Assembly (NCBI GenBank): GCA_023391695.1
Contig: JAEWAK010000037.1
Span: 310,001 to 374,000, forward strand
Origin: Bacillota bacterium
GTDB taxonomy: Bacteria; Bacillota; Clostridia; Lachnospirales; Lachnospiraceae
Reading direction: 5' to 3'
Length of the DNA stretch: 64,000 bases
Numbering within the stretch: position 1 is the first letter of the stretch; each line of letters opens with the position of its first letter. This document shows, one piece after another, positions 17,509 to 26,957 of the stretch. The translations under genes and the position numbers were made by a program. The notes beneath the pieces were generated by a model. The model was not told the origin of the DNA and did not search any database. It saw only the letters and a program-made list of their open reading frames with translations.

Positions 17509-18942
17509 TCATACTTTGATATCCGCTTTTAAACCCAATAGTACCTTATTTTCATCCAATATAGGCTTAATAATCTCAGCAATAAACTCTTCCACCTGCT
17601 GTTCGGATCGACCCGTATATTTTGACGGATCCATAGTTTTCTTTAATTCCTCCAGAGACATATTAAAGGCAGGGTCGGCTGCGATCAATTCCAGAAGGTT
17701 ATTTTCCAAGCCTTTCTCCTTTACATTTCTGCCCGCTTCCATGGATAAGGTCCTGATGCGTTCATGAAGCTCCTGCCTGTCTCCGCCCAGTTTTACGGCA
17801 TCCATCATAATATTTTCCGTTGCCATAAATGGAAGCTCAGCCATCAGGTGCTTTTCAATCACTTTCGGATAAACGACAAGGCCGTCTACCACATTCAGAT
17901 ATAAATCCAGGATACCGTCCACTGCAAGAAAGGCTTCCGGTATGCTGATACGCTTGTTGGCGGAATCGTCCAGAGTTCTCTCAAACCACTGGGTAGCAGA
18001 AGTAATCGCAGGATTCATGACATCTGACATAACGTAATTGGCAAGAGATGCAATACGTTCACTTCTCATGGGATTGCGTTTATAAGCCATTGCAGAAGAA
18101 CCGATCTGATTTTTCTCAAATGGTTCTTCGATTTCTTTCAAATGCTGCAGTAAACGGATGTCGTTGGAAAATTTATGGGCACTGGCAGCAATTCCGGCAA
18201 GAAGGTTAACCACTTTGGTATCTACCTTACGGGAATACGTCTGTCCGGACACGGGATAGCACTCCAAGTAACCCATTTTTTCCGCAATTAACTTATCCAG
18301 CCGTTTTATCCGTTCATGATCTCCGTCAAATAATTCCAGAAAACTCGCCTGGGTCCCGGTAGTTCCCTTAGAACCCAGCAGCTTCATACCGCCAATTATA
18401 TATTCAAGATCGTCATAATCCAACTTTAATTCCATCAGCCAAAGGGCAGCCCTTTTGCCGACGGTAGTGGGCTGTGCCGGTTGAAAGTGGGTGAAAGCAA
18501 GAGTTGGGAGTCCTTTATACTTCATGGCAAACTTAGAAAGTTCATCCATCACATTAAGAAGCTTCTTCTTTATCAGCTTTAAAGCTTCCGTCATTACGAT
18601 TATATCCGTATTATCCCCGACATAACAGGAAGTTGCACCCAAATGGATGATCCCTTTTGCACCAGGGCACTGTACGCCATAGGCATAGACATGGGACATT
18701 ACATCATGGCGCACCAGGGCTTCCCTTTCCTTTGCCACTTCATAATTAATATCCTCCTGGTATTTCTTTAACTCGTCAATCTGCTCCTGCGTAATATTTA
18801 AACCCAGCTCTTTTTCGGCTTCTGCCAACGCGATCCACAACTTTCTCCAGGTCTTAAATTTCATGTCCGGTGAAAAAATGTACTGCATTTCCCTGCTGGC
18901 ATAACGCTCGGATAAAGGGCTGGCATATTTATCGTAACTCAT
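17509..18942 (-). CDS. purB: Adenylosuccinate lyase
   Basis: Purine synthesis enzyme that removes fumarate from SAICAR (to AICAR) and from adenylosuccinate (to AMP). 477 aa. Family landmarks are REALVRHDVMSHVYAYG, the histidine region GIIHLGATSCYVGDN, LAFTHFQPAQPTTVGKR, and the mobile signature loop GSSAMAYKRNPMRSERI with the catalytic Ser. ATG at 18942 follows AGGAGG. It is the last of three purine genes (purC, purF, purB) and is separated from purF by about 175 bases, so it may have its own promoter. Confidence 0.97.
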   Translation of the reverse strand: MSYDKYASPLSERYASREMQYIFSPDMKFKTWRKLWIALAEAEKELGLNITQEQIDELKKYQEDINYEVAKEREALVRHDVMSHVYAYGVQCPGAKGIIHLGATSCYVGDNTDIIVMTEALKLIKKKLLNVMDELSKFAMKYKGLPTLAFTHFQPAQPTTVGKRAALWLMELKLDYDDLEYIIGGMKLLGSKGTTGTQASFLELFDGDHERIKRLDKLIAEKMGYLECYPVSGQTYSRKVDTKVVNLLAGIAASAHKFSNDIRLLQHLKEIEEPFEKNQIGSSAMAYKRNPMRSERIASLANYVMSDVMNPAITSATQWFERTLDDSANKRISIPEAFLAVDGILDLYLNVVDGLVVYPKVIEKHLMAELPFMATENIMMDAVKLGGDRQELHERIRTLSMEAGRNVKEKGLENNLLELIAADPAFNMSLEELKKTMDPSKYTGRSEQQVEEFIAEIIKPILDENKVLLGLKADIKV

Positions 18943-19117
18943 AGAATCCTCCTGTATATTCCCGGTATCCGGAATTCAAAGCTTATTTCGGATACTTTCT
19001 TCAAATATTTTATCAATTAATATCTCTTATTATAATCCGAAAAGATTTTATCATCAACAAAAACCGGACAAACCTCTGCTTTTAACAATTAAATTTGCGA
19101 TTCCTTCATAAGTTATT

Positions 19118-20560
19118 CTATCTTTCGTATTCTCCGCGGATATCTTCTTTGGGAGGTTCTATGGGATAATTCCCGGAAAAACATGCATCACAATAGCCGG
19201 TGTCCCCATTGATCAACTCACTTAAACGGTCTACGGACAGATATCCCAGCGAATCGGCCCCGATCACATCCCGTATCTGTTCCACCGTATTATTATGGGC
19301 GATTAACTGGTCGTCGGAGGGAACATCGGTTCCAAAATAACAGGGATATAAAAAGGGCGGGGAGCTGATCCTTACATGGACTTCTGTAGCACCTGCATTT
19401 TTAAGCATCCGTACAATTCTTTCACAGGTCGTTCCCCGGACAATGGAGTCGTCGATCATGATAACCCGTTTGCCTTTTACCACATCCTTTAATACGTTTA
19501 ATTTAATACGGACACTGGATTCCCTCATGGACTGCCTGGGTTTGATAAAGGTACGCCCCACGTAGCTGTTCTTTACAAAAGCAGTGGCAAACTGTATGCC
19601 GGATTCAAAGGAATAACCCATAGCCGCCGCATTGCCGGAATCGGGAACCCCCACTACCAGATCCGCATCCACCGGATAGGTCTGGGCTAATATTCTTCCC
19701 GCCATAATTCTGGAATTATATACGCTTACCGTATCCAGGCAGCTGTCAGGTCTTGCAAAATAAATATATTCAAAGATGCACTTGGAGATTTTAGGCTGTA
19801 CCATGGAAGTATCGGAATGGATGCCGTCCTGATTGATCATAACCACTTCTCCCGGCAGCACATCCCGGATAAATTCTGCGTCTACCGCATCCAGAGCGGA
19901 GCTTTCGGATGCCAGTACATAGGCATTATCCCTTTTGCCGATACATAAAGGACGGAATCCGAAGGGATCTCTGGCCCCGATCAATTTTCTCGGACTCATG
20001 ATAACCAGGGAATAGGCACCGCTTAATTTCAGCATGGCTTTTCCTACCGCTTCTTCCACGCTCCGAGTCTGTAGCCGCTCCCTGGCAATCAGGTATGCGA
20101 TTACTTCGGAGTCTATGGTGGTCTGGAAGATGGCCCCGGTATAAGCCAGTTCATCCTTTAACTCCCAGGCATTGATTAAATTCCCGTTATGGGCAAGGGC
20201 AAGGGTGCCCTTTACATAATTCAAAACCAGGGGCTGTGTATTTTCCCTGTTGCTTGCGCCTGCCGTAGAATAACGTACATGTCCCACACCGATATTACCC
20301 TTTAAACTGTCAAAACTCTCCGGCGTAAAGACTTCATTTACCAGGCCCATGCCTTTGCAGGATTTTACACTTCCCTTGGGTCCGTTGGTATCGCTTACCG
20401 CAATACCGCAGCTTTCCTGGCCTCTGTGCTGGAGCGCAAATAAACCGTAATAAATGGAGGACGCCACGTCTTTGCCTTCCAGGTCATAAATACCAAAGAC
20501 ACCGCATTCCTCATGTATTTCATCCGAAATATAGTTACTGACATTATTACTATTATCCAT
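19118..20560 (-). CDS. purF: Amidophosphoribosyltransferase
   Basis: Commits PRPP and glutamine to purine synthesis, forming phosphoribosylamine. The start at 20560 follows GAAAGGAA. The product has an 18-residue propeptide before Cys19 (EECGVFGIYD), which becomes the N-terminal nucleophile of the glutaminase domain after cleavage. The glutaminase half has LALAHNGNL and RDPFGFRPLC; the C-terminal transferase half has the PRPP-binding site VIMIDDSIVRGTT. Cysteines near the C-terminus (GYCDACFSG) and in SSPPFLYPCYFG fit the Fe-S-containing B. subtilis class. 480 aa is normal. A strong hairpin at 20617-20654 separates it from purC. Confidence 0.97.
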   Translation of the reverse strand: MDNSNNVSNYISDEIHEECGVFGIYDLEGKDVASSIYYGLFALQHRGQESCGIAVSDTNGPKGSVKSCKGMGLVNEVFTPESFDSLKGNIGVGHVRYSTAGASNRENTQPLVLNYVKGTLALAHNGNLINAWELKDELAYTGAIFQTTIDSEVIAYLIARERLQTRSVEEAVGKAMLKLSGAYSLVIMSPRKLIGARDPFGFRPLCIGKRDNAYVLASESSALDAVDAEFIRDVLPGEVVMINQDGIHSDTSMVQPKISKCIFEYIYFARPDSCLDTVSVYNSRIMAGRILAQTYPVDADLVVGVPDSGNAAAMGYSFESGIQFATAFVKNSYVGRTFIKPRQSMRESSVRIKLNVLKDVVKGKRVIMIDDSIVRGTTCERIVRMLKNAGATEVHVRISSPPFLYPCYFGTDVPSDDQLIAHNNTVEQIRDVIGADSLGYLSVDRLSELINGDTGYCDACFSGNYPIEPPKEDIRGEYER

Positions 20561-20616
20561 CTTAAATTCCTTTCTATTATATAGGAGAAATTCCGATTTG
20601 TTACTAGGGTGTGGCT

Positions 20617-20654
20617 GAAAAATGGACAACTAGTTATACTATTGTCCATTTTTC
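20617..20654. terminator. Hairpin between purC and purF, possible terminator or attenuator
   Basis: GAAAAATGGACAA pairs with TTGTCCATTTTTC over 13 bases around a 12-base loop. On the minus strand the second arm ends in a T run, so it could stop purC transcripts before purF. Confidence 0.65.
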
Positions 20655-20694
20655 GTTAACCGGACCGCCTTATAAGATCAGGCGGCACCGCTTG

Positions 20695-21405
20695 CTATTT
20701 TGAAAGACCAAGACGTTTTAAAACTTCCTGATAGGCATCTTCCACATTGCCTAAGTCCCTTCTGAAACGGTCTTTGTCTAATTTTTCATGAGTTTTGATA
20801 TCCCAGAGCCTGCAGGTATCCGGGGATATTTCATCCGCTAAGATAACTTCCCCTTTGCATCTGCCGAATTCTATTTTAAAATCGATTAATTCGATTCCGC
20901 ATTCTGCGAAATATTTGCAAAGTACTTCATTTACCTTAAACGTAAGTTCCGAAATCCGGTCAATTTCCTCTCTGGTGGCTGCACCGATGGCTATGGCATA
21001 ATAGTCATTGATCATGGGATCGCCTAAGTCGTCGTTTTTATAGCTGAATTCCAAAGTAGGGCATAATAACTTAATACCTTCTTCCATGCCGAGCTTTTTC
21101 GCAAAACTTCCGGCGGAAACATTACGTACGATTACTTCCAGGGGTACAATTTCAACCTTTTTCACAGCAGTTTCCCTGTCACTTAACTCCTCTATAAAAT
21201 GGGTGGGTACTCCTTCTTTTTCAAGCAGCTGGAATATGTGGTTGGACATTCTGTTATTGATCACGCCTTTTCCAACGATGGTTCCCTTTTTTAAGCCGTT
21301 AAATGCTGTCGCATCATCCTTATAATCAACGATATATATATCTTCGTTATCTGTTTTAAATACCTTCTTGGCTTTTCCCTCATAAAGCATGTCTAATTTA
21401 TTCAT
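20695..21405 (-). CDS. purC: SAICAR synthase (phosphoribosylaminoimidazole-succinocarboxamide synthase)
   Basis: ATP-dependent joining of CAIR and aspartate in purine synthesis. 236 aa, normal for the bacterial enzyme. Visible are MLYEGKAKKVFKTDN (nucleotide loop), VVKDDATAFNG-like YKDDATAFNGLKKG, VIVRNVSAGSFAKRLG-like VIVRNVSAGSFAKKLG, LVDFKIEFG-like LIDFKIEFGR and ADEISPDTCRLWD. ATG at 21405 has TAGGAG upstream. It is first in the purine group and has a promoter at 21533-21560. Confidence 0.97.
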   Translation of the reverse strand: MNKLDMLYEGKAKKVFKTDNEDIYIVDYKDDATAFNGLKKGTIVGKGVINNRMSNHIFQLLEKEGVPTHFIEELSDRETAVKKVEIVPLEVIVRNVSAGSFAKKLGMEEGIKLLCPTLEFSYKNDDLGDPMINDYYAIAIGAATREEIDRISELTFKVNEVLCKYFAECGIELIDFKIEFGRCKGEVILADEISPDTCRLWDIKTHEKLDKDRFRRDLGNVEDAYQEVLKRLGLSK

Positions 21406-21532
21406 GTTTGGCTCCTATCTGCGTGTCCTTCACGCCACATCCTGAGACTGCGATACTGCTCTGTTTGAAAAATAAATTCTATAGCTTTAACACTGTGAAG
21501 TATGGTAGACTTTCTACGGACTTTACACTTCT

Positions 21533-21560
21533 ATTATATCGAACCTTTCAAGTTTCGCAA
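21533..21560 (-). promoter_or_regulatory. Probable purC promoter
   Basis: On the minus strand TTGCGA (21555-21560), 16 bases, then TATAAT (21533-21538). The leader of about 120 bases can fold GAAGT/ACTTC enclosing GTAGA/TCTAC, but it lacks the purine-riboswitch core. Confidence 0.6.
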
Positions 21561-21606
21561 TATCTTTTTATCAGATTATGGGGAATCACCCTTATTTTCT
21601 CCTAAT

Positions 21607-21635
21607 CCTGTTCATAAGCAATGCTTATAAACAGG
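21607..21635. other. Hairpin in the purC-hslO gap
   Basis: CCTGTTCATAAGC pairs with GCTTATAAACAGG (12 of 13 pairs, loop AAT). No clear T run follows on either strand. The rest of the gap (21636-21938) shows nothing I can name. Confidence 0.5.
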
Positions 21636-21938
21636 TATGCAGCTATTATTTATACATATAAACAATATGCAAAAATCCACTTTTTCTGCAATTTTATATC
21701 CATACTGACCGGAGAGATTCTGCAGGGCAACACAACGTTCGAAACGGTATCAGTAACAAATATGCTGCGTAGAGTGAGTCTGACACAGTAGAATAATAAA
21801 ACAGGAAAATACGATTTATCTAATTACAAGCCAGACAATATCTAGTCAGTCACAGCTGCTCTGACAAACTAACGCATACCTGCGGCATGCTCACAAAATA
21901 ACCCTGCCGTTAAACGGTATTTATGAATTCCAAGCACT

Positions 21939-22817
21939 TTATTTACTTTTCTTAAGTATGGACTCCAATTCTTCAATGGAAAAATGGTATTTGGTATTAC
22001 AGAAATGGCAATTAACCTCAATGGGTTCATTATCCTCAATCATTTCCTGTATATCCTTCTTTCCTATGCTGATGATTGCCTTTTCCACCCTGTCCTTGGA
22101 ACAGTTGCAGGTAAAGGCCGTCGGCATGGTATCCAGTATTTCAAGTTTGAAGTCACCCAGAATATGCTCGAGTATCATCTCCGGTGTAAGTCCGTCATCC
22201 AGCAGTTTTGTTATGGAAGAGATTTCACCGATCTTTTTCTCCAGTTTATTGATTACTTCCTCCTCTGCAAAGGGCATAAGCTGGATGATAAAACCGCCGG
22301 ACCGTTTCACCGTATTTTCTTTATTCATTAAAACCCCCAGGGCAACGGAAGAAGGCACCTGCTCCGAGGTTGCATAATAATAGGTGATGTCCTCGGCAAT
22401 TTCACCGGAAACCAGCTCCGTCTGCCCCACATAGGGATCTTTTAGTCCCATATCCTTAATTACGCTTAAAACACCGGTGCCCAAAGCGCCGCCTACATCC
22501 AGTTTGCCTAAAGGGCTTGGCGGCAGCATGACCGCAGGATCATAGACGTAGCCCTTTACATTGGCCTCCCCGTCCGCAGTTACCGTCAGCCCCTGAATGG
22601 GCCCGCTGCACTTGATCTGGAGGGTCAGAAGGTCATCCTTCCCTTTCATCATGCTTCCCATCATGGCTCCTGCCGTTAATAATCTTCCCAGGGCTGCCGT
22701 AGCAACCGGGCTTGTATTGTGAACGCTCCTTGCATACTCCGCCATTTCCCTGGTGGTTGCCGCAAAGGCCCGTATCTGGTTATCTGCAGCCGTAGCTCTT
22801 ACTATATAATCTGACAT
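21939..22817 (-). CDS. hslO: Redox-regulated chaperone Hsp33
   Basis: Cytosolic holdase switched on by oxidation. The N-terminal domain starts DYIVRATAADNQIRAFAATT; the C-terminal zinc switch is complete, with CNCSKDRVEKAI and CHFCNTKYHF giving the four cysteines CxC and CxxC. 292 aa is the usual length. ATG at 22817 follows AAGGAG. It lies about 100 bases downstream of the methyltransferase gene and seems unrelated to its neighbours in function. Confidence 0.97.
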   Translation of the reverse strand: MSDYIVRATAADNQIRAFAATTREMAEYARSVHNTSPVATAALGRLLTAGAMMGSMMKGKDDLLTLQIKCSGPIQGLTVTADGEANVKGYVYDPAVMLPPSPLGKLDVGGALGTGVLSVIKDMGLKDPYVGQTELVSGEIAEDITYYYATSEQVPSSVALGVLMNKENTVKRSGGFIIQLMPFAEEEVINKLEKKIGEISSITKLLDDGLTPEMILEHILGDFKLEILDTMPTAFTCNCSKDRVEKAIISIGKKDIQEMIEDNEPIEVNCHFCNTKYHFSIEELESILKKSK

Positions 22818-22913
22818 AACAATTCTCCTTTTCGTATTAGGATGTGTCTAAACCTCATTGCACGTTCTGAACGCTCCGCATTGCAGTATACTGCGTCGTG
22901 ATTTTGGGAAACG

Positions 22914-23933
22914 TTAGATATATTTCTTGTTCTCCTGGTATTTTTCCCTGGCAATAAAATATACCCTTTCACTGGTATCCCCCGGCAGATTCCGGGTAAA
23001 TGCATCATAAACCGCTACAAACTCCAGCCCTGCCCGTTCCATTAACTGCTTTACTTTCCCGGTGGAATACGCTTTCTGGTAATGGGTTTCCATAAACCGC
23101 TCAAACAGCCGGGTCAGGTCAGGATAGCCGTACCGTTCTTCCCGGAGGGCATCTTCTTCCATATCATCTGCCTCTATATCATCTTGCTCTATGTTATCTT
23201 CTTCTATGTCATCTTCCTCTATATCATCTTTTTCTATTTTAACGAATATGGTTACGTTATATTCATTGATCTGTTTTACTTCATCATAATTGTTTTCCCA
23301 TATGAAGCTGCAGTCTTCCCGATTCTCCGCTATGGTACTGTCCCCAAGGACATGCTTATATTTATACTCCGTATTCATATCGAATATAAAGATGCCGCCG
23401 GGATCCAGATAATTATTAACCAGCCGGAATACCTTTAATAAATCCTCTTCCGAGGTAATATAATTCATGCTGTCACATATACTTACAACGGCACCGACGG
23501 TTCCGTATAATTCAAACTCCCGCATATCCTGCTGCAGATAAAGTATCCGGCTTCTTTTGTCCAAATCCGGCTGCTCTGTGCCCATCTCGCTTCCGGTTAC
23601 GAAACTGTCCCTGTCTTTTGCCGCTTCCGAAGTAAAGTCCCCTGAAGAATCCGGTTCCGGAATATCCTCACCGTCAAATTCCAAGGCCTCATCATATTCC
23701 TTCTCCCTGGCGATTTCCAGCATTTCTTCGGAAATATCAACTCCTATCATATCATAGCCTTTTGCCGCCAGCCGCCTGGTAATTTTCCCCGTACCGCAGC
23801 CCAGTTCCAACACCAGGCCCTCCCTCACACCGTATTCCTGTAAAAGCCCGGCAAGATAACCGGTCCATTCGTCATAAGGGACATTGTCCATAAATATATC
23901 ATAAACCTGTGCAAATCCGGTATAAGCCTGCAT
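22914..23933 (-). CDS. Class I SAM-dependent methyltransferase with acidic insert
   Basis: Rossmann-fold methyltransferase of unknown substrate. Start at 23933 gives MQAYTGFAQVYDIFMDNVPY, the normal head of this family; a GTG at 23963 that overlaps the hisA stop by one base is an alternative. Motif I is VLELGCGTGKITRRLA, followed by MIGVDISEEMLEIA and VVSICDSMNYI. Two inserts are unusual: an acidic Ser-rich stretch after DEALEFDGEDIPEPD, and a run of five-residue DDIEE-like repeats encoded by a 15-bp tandem repeat (23150-23239). The C-terminal lobe resumes normally (RLFERFMETHYQKAYS). It is in an operon with the eukaryote-type hisA gene. Confidence 0.88.
   Translation of the reverse strand: MQAYTGFAQVYDIFMDNVPYDEWTGYLAGLLQEYGVREGLVLELGCGTGKITRRLAAKGYDMIGVDISEEMLEIAREKEYDEALEFDGEDIPEPDSSGDFTSEAAKDRDSFVTGSEMGTEQPDLDKRSRILYLQQDMREFELYGTVGAVVSICDSMNYITSEEDLLKVFRLVNNYLDPGGIFIFDMNTEYKYKHVLGDSTIAENREDCSFIWENNYDEVKQINEYNVTIFVKIEKDDIEEDDIEEDNIEQDDIEADDMEEDALREERYGYPDLTRLFERFMETHYQKAYSTGKVKQLMERAGLEFVAVYDAFTRNLPGDTSERVYFIAREKYQENKKYI
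23150..23239 (-). repeat. In-frame 15-bp minisatellite, six units
   Basis: Six consecutive 15-base units related to CATCTTCCTCTATAT (plus strand) encode DDIEE, DDIEE, DNIEQ, DDIEA, DDMEE and a flanking unit. The unit is a multiple of three, so copy-number change would keep the frame. Confidence 0.9.
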
Positions 23934-23962
23934 ATTAACCCGCTTTCCGGCAGCTTCTTTCA

Positions 23963-24736
23963 CTATCCCAGCTGCCTTATTACTTCCGTATATTTCATGG
24001 GGCCGCCAAATAAATCCAGGGCACTTCCAATGGTAACATCCAGTCTATCCTGCCCCAATTCCCTTAATAGCCTCAAATCTTCAAAACTCCCCACCCCACC
24101 CGCATAGGTAATTGGTATTTTACTCCAGCTCCCTAAAAGAACCGCCAATTCCCCTTCGATGCCCGAAGCCTTTCCTTCCACATCCACTGCGTGGACCAGG
24201 AACTCGTCGCAATACACAGATAAAGCCTCCAGCGTATTTTCATTCACGGCAACCTCCGTAAACTTCTGCCACCGGTCGGTAACTATATAATATTCCCCGT
24301 TTCTGATACGGCAGCTTAAATCCAGTACCAGCCTCTCTTTTCCAACGGTATTTACCAGATTCTCAAGATTGCCATAGTGGATGGTTCCGTCTTTAAATAC
24401 ATGGGAGGTTACAATCACATGGGAGGCTCCCGCCTCCAGAAAAGAAAGGGCATTCCCGTCCGTGATCCCGCCGCCGATCATAAGTCCGCCGGGATATTCC
24501 TTAAGTGCTTTTTCCGCCTGGATGCAATCCTGTTTGTAATACTCCGTCCCAATCGGATTAAGTAAAATGATATGTCCGCCTTTGATCCGGTCCTTTTTAT
24601 AAAGGGCGGCATAAAAGGCCGCATCCTGTTCCGATACAAAATTTTCGACAGCCTTACTGTCCCTGTCCGAAAGGCTGCCGCCGACAATCTGCTTTACCTT
24701 TCCGTTATGGATATCGATACACGGTCTGAATTTCAT
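23963..24736 (-). CDS. hisA: Phosphoribosylformimino-AICAR ribotide isomerase, eukaryote-type HisA
   Basis: Histidine pathway isomerase with a TIM-barrel fold. Start at 24736 (MKFRPCIDIHNGKVKQIVGG) follows GGCAGGAGAT; a longer frame adds 42 unconserved codons. The sequence follows the fungal/plant HIS6 type rather than ordinary bacterial HisA: FRPCIDIHNGKVKQIVGGSL, GGHIILLNPIGTEY, MIGGGITDGNA, HAVDVEGKASGIE, and ITYAGGVGSFEDL. The catalytic Asp in CIDIH and the second acid in AVDVEG are present. 257 aa fits. No other histidine genes are nearby, so it is a stand-alone his gene here. Confidence 0.93.
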   Translation of the reverse strand: MKFRPCIDIHNGKVKQIVGGSLSDRDSKAVENFVSEQDAAFYAALYKKDRIKGGHIILLNPIGTEYYKQDCIQAEKALKEYPGGLMIGGGITDGNALSFLEAGASHVIVTSHVFKDGTIHYGNLENLVNTVGKERLVLDLSCRIRNGEYYIVTDRWQKFTEVAVNENTLEALSVYCDEFLVHAVDVEGKASGIEGELAVLLGSWSKIPITYAGGVGSFEDLRLLRELGQDRLDVTIGSALDLFGGPMKYTEVIRQLG

Positions 24737-24850
24737 GATATCTCCTGCCTTACACCAAAATATTGAATTATATCTTATCATACTTAATCCGTATACGCAA
24801 GGCGTGCCGCGGGATTGCTTTTTGCTCTCCATAATAAATTTTATCAAAAC

Positions 24851-24897
24851 AAAAAGAACCAATTGGACTGTGATGAAACAGCCAATGGTTCTTTTTA
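24851..24897. terminator. Bidirectional-looking intrinsic terminator
   Basis: AAAGAACCAATTGG pairs with CCAATGGTTCTTT, flanked by A and T runs. It lies three bases after the stop of the glycosidase-like gene at 24900 and closes the first sugar-acid operon. Confidence 0.85.
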
Positions 24898-24899
24898 TT

Positions 24900-26945
24900 T
24901 TAGTCTTCTAAAGCAAGCAATACGTCCAATTCCGTTTGTATATCAAACTTCTGCACATCCACACAACCGCACAGCCGGGTAAGTACTTGTGAGCTATACA
25001 TTTCCCCTGATTTGGCAGAGTATTTCTTCCAGTACTCGCTTGCCGCACTTAAAATGGAAGCCGCTTCCTCCTGTAAAGTTTTTTTGCCTGTGAAGCGGTA
25101 CATACACAAAGAAACTGCGGCTTTTATTTTCAAGGAATAATAAAAGCCTAAATAACTAAGGGCCTCCATATCATCCAGGGTATATTTAAGTTCCCGGTTG
25201 GCTCCTCTGCTTTTTTCAAGCTTCTTTAACCCTTTCATGGCTTTATCCGCATGATTCCAGATGGAATCAGCCATGGTAAGGGGATCAATTCCCGCCGTAC
25301 TTCCATTATTAACTGCTGCCCGGCAGTAATCAGACACGGAAACATATTCACCTCCCGGAACACTAATGCAGGATATAAATTCGTTAATGTCAGCAAAAAC
25401 CAGCTTATCTGTTTCCGGCTCGTACATGCAGCACCCTTCCGGATACCACTGGAAGTCATAGTCATGCCAATGGGTACAGTTTACTTCGGGAATAATTTCG
25501 GAGGCATGCTTCCAGGTTTCATACAAAAGGTCATTCTCTTCCGATTTAAAATGCAGTTTTAATTCATCTTTAAAAAAAGTTTCCTGAAGGCCGATATTAT
25601 AGGATAATTGTCCCCAAATAAAAAACATATACCACATTTTATCCACAAACAGCGGATGGGACAGGTCTCTTTTATCCATATAGTCCTGTCCCCAGGTAAA
25701 GCCATCGGCTCCCATATAATAACCGGTCATAGTATCCGCAGGCATCTGGCGTAAGTACTCTCCGGCAAAAACAGGATCACCCCAACGGTACATATAAAAA
25801 TCGTCATTACGGACCGTCAGCCAAATTTTAATATCCGGTTTCTTTTCTATCAGAAAATCCCTTATAAATGCAGGTTTTGTATTAGAATACATATGGGCCT
25901 GGGAATATTTAAAACTTATTTCAAACGGACATGGAAATTCTTCAAATTCTGATATAATGCTGTCATAACGGGTCATCTGCATTCTGTGGATGAAACGGAA
26001 TTCCCTGCCCTTTTGTTCTTTTAATACGTCTTTTACACCCCTGCCATAGGTTTCTGCTAAAAAAGGAACATCCGTATCATCCCCAAACATATGCTCCCCG
26101 GCAGTCACCCCAAGGCCTGCCAGCAACGGATAAGTCCTTAATAAAGCCTTGGTGCCGCAATATACATAATCTTTCGTAACGGGATTATCCTGTTCGCTGG
26201 TAATACCATAAGGACTTTTCTCCGTTCCGTAGGTAAACAAATTCCAGGTAAATAAATAAATTTTAATACAGCGGTTTTTCGCGTATTCCATAACGGACTG
26301 CCAAAAGGCTATCTTTTCATCCATAGAGATTTTTTTAACAGTCACAAGGCTGTTATCAAAATCATCAGCATAAATCCCCCATCCGCTTAATTTTGCTTTA
26401 AATGGCCTGGTAGTCCGTTTTACATCTTCCAGGGCAGTCAGCGGATACTCCGGAATCCGTACCAGAGACGGAAAAGGTGATAAAGTCCATAAAGACAATA
26501 CATTATATTTATTTAAAGCCATCCGGTCCAAAAATTCCGTCCAAAAGTTAAAATCCCACATATTCTTTATATTATGGGAAGCGGAATCCGCTGAATCAGA
26601 ATAACTGGGTGTCCTGGCATCCAGGGGAATATTAAACTTTATTCCCCTGTTCTTAAGATAAGGGGTCACTTCCGTTAAAGTAATGCCCTCTATACTTTTT
26701 TCATGACTGATATACTTTGCCAGATCCAGTATACCATACATAACTCCGGCTTCATCTGCGCCGGTAATTGTTATTACATTGCCGGTGCGGTTTAACCGGT
26801 ATCCCTGGAAAGCAATCGTCCCATCTATATCAAGTTCCAGCATTGCTGACGTTTTCCCTTTTAAACAGCCATCCATTTTATGTAATTCTTCCAAAGCAAA
26901 CTTAATCGCTTCGGTTAGCTTAAATTTACTCTTAGCCTGTATCAT
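24900..26945 (-). CDS. Glycoside-hydrolase-like protein with GH67/GH20-type N-terminal domain
   Basis: 681 aa, no signal peptide, so cytosolic. Residues 1-110 resemble the alpha/beta non-catalytic domain in front of alpha-glucuronidases and hexosaminidases (ITITGADEAGVMYGILDLAKYI). A TIM-barrel-like part follows, with RGIKFNIPLDARTPSYSDSA, FWTEFLDRMALNKYNVLSLW and TWNLFTYGTE. The C-terminus is helical. Acidic residues suited to catalysis are present, but I cannot place them with certainty. ATG at 26945 follows GGAGG. It is the last gene of the operon with a sugar importer and glycerate-forming enzymes, so a glucuronosyl substrate is reasonable but unproven. Confidence 0.7.
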   Translation of the reverse strand: MIQAKSKFKLTEAIKFALEELHKMDGCLKGKTSAMLELDIDGTIAFQGYRLNRTGNVITITGADEAGVMYGILDLAKYISHEKSIEGITLTEVTPYLKNRGIKFNIPLDARTPSYSDSADSASHNIKNMWDFNFWTEFLDRMALNKYNVLSLWTLSPFPSLVRIPEYPLTALEDVKRTTRPFKAKLSGWGIYADDFDNSLVTVKKISMDEKIAFWQSVMEYAKNRCIKIYLFTWNLFTYGTEKSPYGITSEQDNPVTKDYVYCGTKALLRTYPLLAGLGVTAGEHMFGDDTDVPFLAETYGRGVKDVLKEQKGREFRFIHRMQMTRYDSIISEFEEFPCPFEISFKYSQAHMYSNTKPAFIRDFLIEKKPDIKIWLTVRNDDFYMYRWGDPVFAGEYLRQMPADTMTGYYMGADGFTWGQDYMDKRDLSHPLFVDKMWYMFFIWGQLSYNIGLQETFFKDELKLHFKSEENDLLYETWKHASEIIPEVNCTHWHDYDFQWYPEGCCMYEPETDKLVFADINEFISCISVPGGEYVSVSDYCRAAVNNGSTAGIDPLTMADSIWNHADKAMKGLKKLEKSRGANRELKYTLDDMEALSYLGFYYSLKIKAAVSLCMYRFTGKKTLQEEAASILSAASEYWKKYSAKSGEMYSSQVLTRLCGCVDVQKFDIQTELDVLLALED

Positions 26946-26957
26946 ATAAAACCTCCA

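Noticed and set aside
21406..21540. Purine riboswitch in the purC leader
   Set aside because: TATAAT and TCTACC-like stretches looked suggestive, but the two conserved loops and the GACTA junction are absent; the fold is only a small nested hairpin.
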